Shown here: positions 55,856 to 64,000 of the stretch, one piece after another | How positions within the stretch are numbered: the stretch's first letter is position 1 | Layout: each line of letters begins with the position of its first letter | Assembly (NCBI RefSeq): GCF_001720395.1 | Contig: NZ_MDTU01000001.1 | Coordinates: 1,745,572-1,809,571 of the forward strand | Direction of reading: 5' to 3' | DNA from: Piscirickettsia litoralis | GTDB lineage: Bacteria; Pseudomonadota; Gammaproteobacteria; Piscirickettsiales; Piscirickettsiaceae | DNA: 64,000 nucleotides | Position numbers and translations under genes: made by a program | The notes under the pieces: generated by a model | Told to the model about the DNA's origin: nothing | Database searches by the model: none | The model's input: only the letters and a program-made list of their open reading frames with translations

Positions 55856-58800
55856 TCATGCACGCCTACTCTCTCCAACCACAGCATTAGCATTCACTTC
55901 TCTGATCACATCACACAACTCTATTACTGTATTCTCATCAAAGAAACCATGCGCACTTTGATCGTGGCGATCAGTAAATGGTGCTTCAAAAATATGTGAC
56001 ACCTCTAACACACCATTATCAACAAGGTAATTAATGATTTGATCAATAAAATTAATCTGCTCCGCATTATAAGCTCCCTTATCAAGAAAACGACTAAAGG
56101 CTTCTTTAGCGGCATTCATATCCAGGCCAATTAATTCACGGATAAACCGACCTAACGGTTTCTCTTGTAATATTTTTTCTCGATAAGCTTTAACATCACT
56201 CATACCACTTGCATCTAACAATAGGCCTTCTAAAACATCTAGGTCAGCTTGAGTGATTGGTTTGTTGCGTTTGAGCTTTTGAATCGTTAACTGATCTTGA
56301 TGATCTTTGATATACAATTCAGTTTTCTTGCGGTACTGCGTTAAATCAACACTTGGGTTGCTATACACCGTAGTGACATCATAGATGCCTTGCACCTCAT
56401 CCTCAAAGTTAGTATACACCCTCTCTTTTTTATCCTTATCCAAAGCAAACATCAAATTTCGCAAGCTGCGCCGCAGTTTTTCTAGTGTTATTACGTTAAT
56501 ATCCTGCCAAAAAGCTTGAGTTTGAATTTCTTGAATCAACTCAAGCTCAACCTGGATAACTGGAATACTTGACTTAGTTTCCAACTGTTCTGCAAATTCG
56601 ATGATACGTGTTTGATCTAATTTAGAAAATACACCTTTTTCTAACAAGGCAAGCTGCATGGTAAGTACTAAGTTGTCAAAACAAAGCGATAAGTGATTAG
56701 GCTTTTCATCGCTATTAAAAGCCTCAGCCTCTGTTGGTAATCTAGAGATATGATTTTCCAACTCAATTAACTTACTATCATCAATCGTATTCCAATAATC
56801 ACGCACTAGAAAAGGCTCTATAACCTGGCGTTTTGGTCTCACTATAAAATTATCGAGATTCATGCCGACCACTAAATGATGAAGCATATCCAGCTGATAG
56901 CAACTCAACTCCCTATAGCTTTCATAGTCTTCTGAGTTTTTCTCTTGAAACTCAAGATCTTTCAGTCGCTCACCAACCAAGCTCGCAAGTTTTATTCGCT
57001 TTTCAAACACGACTTGAGTCACCGGCTTGCTGATCTTTGTCACGACACCCTGAGGATTTGCATCAAAAAACTCAAAGTTCTGGCAATAATCAAATACTTT
57101 AAATGTTGTTTTATCCAAACCCGGGCCAAATAAATCTTTACATAATCGTGTACCACGCCCCATCATCTGAGTAAATTTTACTTTAGAGCGCACTACCTTA
57201 AAAAAGACCAAATTAACCACTTCCGGCACATCAATCCCGGTATCTAACATATCTACCGAAATAGCAATGCGACACTTTGGGTTCTTCGCATCAAACTCAT
57301 CTATTTTATTTTCACTGCCTTTAAAGTCATCAATTAGGCTTTGCGCATACGTTTCTTTAAAAGTAATGACGCGTGCCAGCTTACCCGCCCATTTGGGATA
57401 ATTCTTATTAAAGATTTTTTCAAGAAAAACGGCATGCTCATTATTCGCTGCAAAAATGATGGTTTTGCCAATAACATCACCACCTTCAACATGTAGCCCC
57501 CCTTGATTACCCTTACTCATCAGTTGAATAAACATTTTCTCAGCACTATCTTCGTTAAACAAAAATGTATTCACTTCAGAAGGAAGCACTGCGTCTCGAT
57601 CTTCTAACTCTGCTTTATCTTCCCATTCTTTGCGCTCTTCTTCAGATAAATCTTTATACTTAATGCCTTCACGAATAAATTTAGTCGCAACAGCAATCTT
57701 CGTTGGCGGCACTAAATAACCTTCTTCATAGGCTGTCTCATCTTCATAAGCATAGGTTGGCATGCCTTTTTGCAGATCAAAAATCGCATAAGTATCTTTT
57801 TCAACTTCGTCTTTTGGGGTTGCCGTTAAACCGATTAAAAGCCCATCAAAATATTCAAAAATTTGCCGATATTTCGAATAAACCGAACGATGTGCTTCAT
57901 CAACAATAATTAAATCAAAATGACCCACACCAAAAGGCCGCTCATCCGCTCCACGATCAAGCAAGTTTTTCATCGTCGGATAGGTAGAAAAATACAATCG
58001 ACTATCAATGTTATTTTTACTTTGCCCCGAGCCAAGAACAGAACAACTGACACGAGGCAGTAATTTAACAAAATTTCTTTTCGCTTGAGTAAGTAGTGCA
58101 TTACGATCCGCTAAAAATAAAATATTCTTGACCCAGTTATTTTTAACTAATAAATCAACCAAACTAATCACCGTACGTGTTTTACCGGTACCGGTTGCCA
58201 TTACCAAAAGTGCCTTACGCTGATGCTCAAGCTCAAAATGCTGTAAAATGTGGGTAATTGCCGCTTTTTGATAATGGCGATTGGTTATCTCATCACTAAT
58301 TTCAGCACTCAGCCTTTTACCTTCACCATTTGCTTTGCTAAAAAATGATTGTCTATCCTGACGACGTCGAATCATCAACTCTAACTCAGCTTTGCTATAA
58401 AAGCCTTGAACTTGTCGCGGTGGATAAAAAGAATCATTCCAAAGATAAGTTTCATATCCATTAGTATAGAAAATAATCGGCCGCACACCACATTGTTTTT
58501 CTAAACAATCCGCATAGAGCTTCGCCTGTTGCTGACCCTCTTCAGCTTGCCGGCGTGTTCGTTTTGCTTCAACAACAGCCAAAGCACTACCATCATCTCC
58601 CCACAGTACATAATCCACAAAACCATTGCCTTGTGGATTTACTGCCGAAATTGGCATGCCTGATACCGGATACTCCCGACCTTTTTTATCTTTTAGTGTC
58701 CAGCCAGCTTCAGCTAATAACACATCGATTAAATAGGTTCGTGTTTCAGACTCACAATAATCATGTCGATCTTGTGTTTGTTCTGCTGCTTTTTTCGCTC

Positions 58801-59475
58801 TGCCAATTTTATCTAATAGTTCTTGATTCGCCGCTTTGAGTTTTTCATTTTCTTTTAATTTCTCTTGATAGGCCACTCGCTCGACTTTATCGTCTTGTTC
58901 TATTTGTTTCTCTAGTTCTTGAACTCTTTTAATACTACTTAGCGCTCGAATCGCAACCTGTTCATCCACAACCACGTGCTGAGGAATCAGCGACTCATCA
59001 AAGGGCTTAATAACAAACTGACCACGATCAAGCTTCGGTGTATAAGTACGCACAAACCAATACAACACATGATACAACTCTTTAACGGCTTGTAGCGCAT
59101 CACGCTGCGTTAAAGCCGTCTTACTATGCACCGCCTCATTACCAATTTTAATAATCAATTTTAATTTTGGAAATAAATTACTAGCAAGATTTTTCTTAAA
59201 GCCGTGATCATGAATTAACGTCATTAAACTTGTATCATGGCGTGGTCGTGTTAACCAGTTATCGATATCAAACACGGTTTCAACCATAAACTCCAGGGCA
59301 TTGCGTGCATAAAACCCTGCAATCCGTGAATCAATCCTAATATTACTCTCCGCACTCTTCGCACGACCACATAACTCTATGCAATACTCACGAAACAAGC
59401 TATCCTTATCATCTTCAGCCGCCTTAATTGCAATATCAAAAAATTAAAGTTACTTTTACTATTTTTATCAGACAT
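55856..59475 (-). CDS. hsdR: type I restriction endonuclease subunit R (HsdR), N-terminus frameshifted
   Basis: Cleaves and translocates DNA for the type I system. Main frame of about 1180 residues: DUF4145-like N-terminal helices (about 1-120), a coiled coil (about 145-200), nuclease core VDYVLWG..ALAVVEAKR (near 270), helicase motifs MATGTGKTRT (near 400), IIVDEAHRS (near 495), LTATPKDE and QMMGRGTRL (near 780), then a helical C-terminus. It lacks a good start. ATG 59475 begins MSDKNSKSNFNF and joins as ...FNFFDIAIKAAEDDKDSLFRE when one base is added to the A6 at 59438-59443 (T6 in mRNA). EcoEI-like size. Confidence 0.9.
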
Positions 59476-59502
59476 TTTAATTCCCTTTACATAAATATAT
59501 TT

Positions 59503-60658
59503 TTAATTATTTGATAAATTTAATTCGCCTTTAAAGTCTTTTTGCATAAGAACATTAAAATATTGATCAACTTCTTTGTGCTGTCTATCCAAAAAGTCAC
59601 GAATTTTTTTTGATAATTTTAAGTTTCTCTATAAACTCCACTTGAAGATATCTAGGAGGAAGGTAGATATCTAACTCCTGAAGAATCGCTAAATTAATAT
59701 TCTTTTGTGCCGACTCTGGAGCTATATCAACTAAGACCCTTTGATAAAAAACCAGCCAATAGTGCACAAACTCACCAATAATCAACTCTTCATTTGCAAT
59801 AAACCCTACCACGCTGTCAGGAAAACAAGCATCAAAAGTTAAAATAGCTGTGTCAGCAATGTTAGCAGCTATCGTGATACATACTGTACCTTTTGGCCAC
59901 AACCGGCTCTGCTTCAAGCCTAACTCTGAATAAGTAGATTTATAATTATCTAAGTAATCACCAGCCCTAGCTATATCACCAGTTTGTATCAACGGATACT
60001 TTCCACCTAGTAGTAAAGGATCATTTCTTGGTCGATGCTTTGACTTCCCTCGGGCTAATTCACCCAAAGTCTCAAATTTACTAGTTTTCCACCCCTTCGG
60101 ATTTGTTACTGGATCACCAAACATATCAATAAATACCGACTGAGCAAGATCATTTAATTCCTGCTCCATCCGCTGGCAATCTTTACGCAATTGATCTGCT
60201 TTTTCTAATACCGCTGCGATTTGTTTTTGTGTTTTTAGTGGGGGGAGGGGGATTTTAACCGACTCAATCACTTTCTTGTTTATTTGAGGAAATGTCGACC
60301 CAGTAGAGCTTCTATATAACTCATTTTCATAAGATGAAATAAAATACCATAAGTACTTGGAATCCAACTGATCATCACGAACTCTAAGGCCAGCAACCCC
60401 TCTGCCTAAGCAGTACTCTTTATCTGCCCAATTTAAGTCACCAATTGTTGCTCGAACACAAATTATGATATCACCTTCTTGACAAAGCTTTGTAGGTTCA
60501 ACTGTTGCTTTCTTGGGGTTTGGGAACGTATCACCATAATCAGCAGCTCCTGCAATGAGAGGAATACCTTTACCATACTCTACATATGTATGGCCTTTTG
60601 GTGCTGAACCCATATCTATTTGACAGACTGTAGATAGGTTAACTACATTGCAGTTCAT
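59503..60658 (-). CDS. hsdS: type I restriction specificity subunit S (HsdS), C-terminus frameshifted
   Basis: Chooses the DNA target of the methylase and nuclease. TRD1 covers about residues 1-125, the first conserved helix IPLPPLKTQKQIAAVLEKAD about 130-175, TRD2 about 185-330. The frame as written ends at 59597 with KIIKKNS. One base fewer in the T8 at 59604-59611 gives KIIKKIRDFLDRQHKEV...LMQKDFKGELNLS to a stop at 59503, the missing second conserved helix with the usual FKGEL end. A slippable tract here could switch the protein between two lengths. Confidence 0.9.
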
Positions 60659-62271
60659 TATAATAGCTCTTCCAACTCTTCCACACCCTTAGCCATTTTG
60701 TCTTGCAAGGCTTTAATCCGCTTTAAAATCTCTTGAGGGGTATCGTATTGTACTTCTTCATAGACCACTTCTTTATAGCGGTTCAGGCTTAAATCAAAAT
60801 CAGCATCGATAATATTATCAATCGACACCATAAAGCTTTGCTCAGTCTTTTTACGCTGATATTCAGGGCTATCGCTATTTGGTGTGCTATCGGCGTTAGT
60901 TAGCGTTGAAAAACGAGCGATAATATCATCAATATTGCTTTGCTCATGCGTCGGCTGCTCACCATCTTTGAATAATTGAGTACGCTTATCATCCAGTGAG
61001 TAACCATCGGCCTGCATATCATAAAACCAAACATTATCCGTACCACCACTGTTGGTTTTAGTAAAGATAAGAATCGCGGTGCTCACCCCTGCATATGGTT
61101 TAAAGACACCTGAAGGTAGGGAGATAACCGCCTCTAGCTTTTGTTCTTCAACAATTTTTTTACGGATAGACTTGTGCGCTTTGGTTGAGCCAAATAATAC
61201 TCCATCAGGGATAATCACCGCCGCACGACCACCGACTTTTAACATACGCAAAATTAATGCTAAAAAGAGCAACTCTGATTTTTCAGTCGGTTTTTTCTTT
61301 TTAACTTCAACTTTAATCTCATTGCCATCTTCATCAATTTCAGTTTTGTATTTAACGGCTGTTTTCTTAGTGATAGGATTTTTGCCCAATGCGCGCAATA
61401 AATCAGGCGCAACAATATCAAAATCAACTGAACCTTTAAATGGCGGATTCGCTAAAATTAAGCTGTAAGCTTCAGCGATATTGGCATCACCTTGATCTTG
61501 TAAGCTATCACGATAGTAGACACTTGGGTTTTCAATGCCATGCAATAACATATTCATCGCGCCGATGCGTAGCATGTGCTTGTCAAAATCATAACCGGTA
61601 AACATTGTGTTATTAAAATGCTCACGGTTTTTAGTTTTCGGATCATTTAGCTCTTTTTGATGATGCTTTTCCATATATTCGACCGCAGCCATCAAAAAGC
61701 CACAAGTGCCAGATGAAGGATCACAAATAGTATCCGCCATTTTAGGACGCATTAATTCAACCATCATCTGAATGATATTACGCGGAGTACGAAATTGACC
61801 GTTCACTCCAGATTGCTGTAATTTACTTAATAAATATTCGTACAGGTCACCTTTAGTGTCTTTATCATTCATATCGATTGCACTAAGAAGCTGCACCACC
61901 TGATCTAATAACTTCGCTGAGGGAATCATAAAAATCGCGTCTTTCATATGCTCAGCAAAGCTTCCCTTATCTTGCAAGGATTTAATCTTAGGAAACACCT
62001 TATCACGCACAATTTCCATCATCACATCTGGATCAGTATCTTTAAAATCACTCCAACGTAGCGCTTTCTCGTCTGGCCCGAACGTTGGATTAACCAAAGC
62101 CTTTCCTGTCGCTCGAGCACGAAGTTCTGCGGTACGTTGTAACTCATCTAAGCGACGAATAAATAGCAGGTAAGAAATTTGCTCAATCACAGAAATGGGG
62201 TTAGCAACACCACCCGTCCAAAACATTTCCCAAACTTGGTCGATCTGATTACGAATTTTACCTGTAAGCAT
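60658..62271 (-). CDS. hsdM: type I restriction-modification methyltransferase subunit M (HsdM)
   Basis: N6-adenine methyltransferase. 537 residues from ATG 62271 (MLTGKIRNQIDQVWEMFW); the frame from 62298 adds nine residues. N-terminal helical domain (about 1-150), QFRTPRNIIQMMVELMRPK, SAM motif I DPSSGTCGFLMAA near residue 195 (Cys in place of the usual Gly), catalytic NPPF near residue 280 and IPDGVLFG near residue 362. First gene of the operon; the stop overlaps the hsdS ATG by one base. Confidence 0.94.
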   Translation of the reverse strand: MLTGKIRNQIDQVWEMFWTGGVANPISVIEQISYLLFIRRLDELQRTAELRARATGKALVNPTFGPDEKALRWSDFKDTDPDVMMEIVRDKVFPKIKSLQDKGSFAEHMKDAIFMIPSAKLLDQVVQLLSAIDMNDKDTKGDLYEYLLSKLQQSGVNGQFRTPRNIIQMMVELMRPKMADTICDPSSGTCGFLMAAVEYMEKHHQKELNDPKTKNREHFNNTMFTGYDFDKHMLRIGAMNMLLHGIENPSVYYRDSLQDQGDANIAEAYSLILANPPFKGSVDFDIVAPDLLRALGKNPITKKTAVKYKTEIDEDGNEIKVEVKKKKPTEKSELLFLALILRMLKVGGRAAVIIPDGVLFGSTKAHKSIRKKIVEEQKLEAVISLPSGVFKPYAGVSTAILIFTKTNSGGTDNVWFYDMQADGYSLDDKRTQLFKDGEQPTHEQSNIDDIIARFSTLTNADSTPNSDSPEYQRKKTEQSFMVSIDNIIDADFDLSLNRYKEVVYEEVQYDTPQEILKRIKALQDKMAKGVEELEELL

Positions 62272-62445
62272 TATGAGAACTCTTATTATTAATAACAAAC
62301 ATCAAAATAATCATATTGGACTGATTTTATTACATAAGTGCTTGTTAAGATAGCTTTATCGATTTTTTATTATAAAATCTAACAAAAAATGCCAGATGAC
62401 AATCAAATAAAAACAACATCTTAAACTTAAAGGCATCTTCAAAAA

Positions 62446-62470
62446 ATAAAAAAGAGGCTCAAGGCCTCTT
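62446..62470 (-). terminator. intrinsic terminator of glmS
   Basis: AAGAGGC (62452-62458) pairs with GCCTCTT (62464-62470) around a 5-base loop. Read leftward the stem is followed by TTTTTTATTTTTT. It separates glmS from hsdM. Confidence 0.75.
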
Positions 62471-62498
62471 TACATGCGAATACCTATATATACTCGAG

Positions 62499-64000
62499 TT
62501 ATTCCACTGTCACACTCTTAGCCAAATTCCTCGGCTGATCAATATTCTCACCTTTCTCAAGGGCGACATAATAAGATAGTAATTGCAGCGGAATATTATA
62601 AGTTAGTGGCGCAAGATGCTCATGTTTAATGGCCGGGACAATGATTTTTTTCGCAGGAAGATTAAATTTAGGTGCTAAAGCTTCGTCAATAATTGCATAA
62701 AGCTTACCGCCACGGGTAATCACTTCATTAAGGTTAGAAATTAACTTTTCCATGAGAAGCTCATCGTGATTAATCATGGTAATCACTGGCATATTCTCAT
62801 CAACCAAAGCTAGCGGCCCGTGCTTTAACTCACCTGCTGGATAAGCTTCAGCGTGAATATAAGAAATTTCCTTAAGTTTTAACGCCCCTTCCATTGCAAT
62901 CGGGAATAACTCACCACGACCTAAAAATAGTGCATGGTTTTTATCCTTAAAATCACCAGCAATGTTTTTAATTTGCTCTGCTGTTTTTAAAGCCAACTCA
63001 ATATGTTCGCTTAAGTCGGCAAATAATAGCTCAGTATCCACGCCTTTAAGCTCGGGCGCACCGCGATGCATCGCTAACGCTAAAACAAGCTGTAATAAAG
63101 TCACCATTTGGGTTGTAAAGGCTTTGGTCGAAGCAACGCTGACTTCAGCACCGGCTGCCGTTAAAAACGAAACATCAGACTCACGAACGAGCGAGCTATG
63201 GGCAACATTACACACGGCCATCGTTGCAACATAACCGAGGGTTTGTGCCTTACGAAGTGCGGCCAGCGTATCTGCCGTTTCACCGGATTGGGAAATCGTT
63301 AAAAATAACGTATCATTATCAACCATTTGACGGCGATAGCGATATTCACTAGCAATATCCACCTTAGTGGCAATGCCAGCGATTTGTTCGAACCATTCAG
63401 CAGCCACTAAGCCAACATGATAACTCGAGCCACAAGCGACAATTTGTACGCGTTTGGTTTTAGAAAAAATCGCGGCATGTTGACGACTGACAGCCTGAGC
63501 TAGGGTAGAGCCTTGTGGCATTAAACGCTCTATTGTTGTTTGTACGACATGCGGCTGTTCATAAATTTCTTTAAGCATATAGTGATCAAAATCACCTTTA
63601 TCTGCATGATCTACCTGTAAGTTTTCATGCTGAATTTCTCTTTTAACTAAATCACCTTCATTATTATAAACTGTGATAGTATTTAATGTAATTTCAGCAA
63701 CATCACCTTCTTCTAGGTAAATAAATTCTTCGGTTAAGTGCCCTAATGATAAACTATCTGAGGAAATATAATTTTCATTCTCACCTACGCCAATCACCAA
63801 TGGCGAACCTGAGCGAATCACATACATTTTATCCGCTATTTGGCTATCGATCATCGCAATGGCATACGCACCATGAAAGGTTCTACTAGCCTTGAGCAAA
63901 GCTTCTACTGGTGATTTGCTTGTCTTTAATGCATGATGAATAAAGTGAACAGCAACTTCGGTATCTGTAGTTGATTCGAAATTATAGCCTTCTTTTTCTA
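62499..64000 (-). CDS. glmS: glutamine-fructose-6-phosphate aminotransferase, C-terminal part
   Basis: First enzyme of UDP-GlcNAc synthesis. The gene runs off the right edge: the frame is open from 64000 (GYNFESTTDTEVAVHFIHHA) to the stop at 62499, about 500 of some 610 residues; the N-terminal Cys lies outside. The end of the glutaminase domain (SPLVIGVGENENYISSD) is followed by two SIS sugar-isomerase domains (ACGSSYHVGLVAAEWFEQ, SQSGETADTLAALR, ELKHGPLALVDE) and the typical C-terminus PRNLAKSVTVE. Origin-side marker in many gammaproteobacteria. Confidence 0.96.
   Translation of the reverse strand, partial: EKEGYNFESTTDTEVAVHFIHHALKTSKSPVEALLKASRTFHGAYAIAMIDSQIADKMYVIRSGSPLVIGVGENENYISSDSLSLGHLTEEFIYLEEGDVAEITLNTITVYNNEGDLVKREIQHENLQVDHADKGDFDHYMLKEIYEQPHVVQTTIERLMPQGSTLAQAVSRQHAAIFSKTKRVQIVACGSSYHVGLVAAEWFEQIAGIATKVDIASEYRYRRQMVDNDTLFLTISQSGETADTLAALRKAQTLGYVATMAVCNVAHSSLVRESDVSFLTAAGAEVSVASTKAFTTQMVTLLQLVLALAMHRGAPELKGVDTELLFADLSEHIELALKTAEQIKNIAGDFKDKNHALFLGRGELFPIAMEGALKLKEISYIHAEAYPAGELKHGPLALVDENMPVITMINHDELLMEKLISNLNEVITRGGKLYAIIDEALAPKFNLPAKKIIVPAIKHEHLAPLTYNIPLQLLSYYVALEKGENIDQPRNLAKSVTVE

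Overview
The window looks like one contiguous piece of a gammaproteobacterial chromosome of low to moderate GC. It is dense with ordinary bacterial genes and has no sign of plasmid or prophage origin. The gene order is a good clue to position. glyQ-glyS-(thioesterase)-gmhB-plsC, then trkH-trkA-rsmB-fmt-def-dprA-smg-topA-tsaC-hemF, is the block that sits next to the replication origin in Pseudomonas and relatives. glmS at the right edge is another origin-side marker. Accessory content (decayed LuxR-type regulator, small acidic orphan proteins, truncated hydrolase) suggests a host-associated lineage. I lean towards Piscirickettsia-like or other Thiotrichales/Legionellales, but the species cannot be proved from sequence alone.

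Layout. 1-1765: a strong leftward promoter of rRNA/tRNA type, a YdfG-like dehydrogenase and a frameshifted lipoprotein. 1766-9560: a complete leftward tryptophan operon, trpR-trpE-trpG-trpD-trpC-trpF-trpB-trpA plus a DAHP synthase, with a sigma70 promoter directly in front of trpR. 9683-13495: a DMT exporter, a PhzF protein, a MarR regulator with a palindromic operator, and ahpC-ahpD behind a nearly complete OxyR box. 13598-15050: a small ORF, a DUF3135 gene, five tRNA genes (Pro-His-Glu-Arg-Phe) and three DnaA boxes. 15051-25230: glyQS, thioesterase, gmhB, plsC, a sterol-desaturase/DMT/PrpF cluster and two orphan proteins. 25248-36998: dgkA, Trk potassium uptake, and translation/DNA genes to hemF. 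37058-46597: accessory island with lipoproteins, pseudogenes, small ORFs, and a DedA plus flavoprotein pair. 46679-53664: acetyltransferase, cyoABCDE quinol oxidase and yajR. 53668-62298: AraC regulator and a four-gene type I restriction-modification operon (hsdM-hsdS-hsdR-hrgA-like). 62452-64000: glmS, cut by the window edge.

The most striking property is a repeated lesion. At least a dozen reading frames, including essential or usually conserved genes (topA, fmt, rsmB, hemF), are broken by a single-base indel, nearly always one extra base in a run of 6-8 identical bases. Removing that base restores a full-length protein each time; in one case it also restores an ATGA stop/start overlap with the next gene. 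This is most simply a homopolymer error in the assembly. The rival explanation, real slippage tolerated through transcriptional slippage as in reduced AT-rich endosymbionts, deserves a test. I found no CRISPR array, intact insertion sequence or prophage. The best biology candidates are the hairpin that buries the trpE ribosome binding site inside a trpR-led operon, the DnaA-box cluster before glyQ, and a PD-(D/E)xK, HrgA-like fourth gene in the type I restriction operon.
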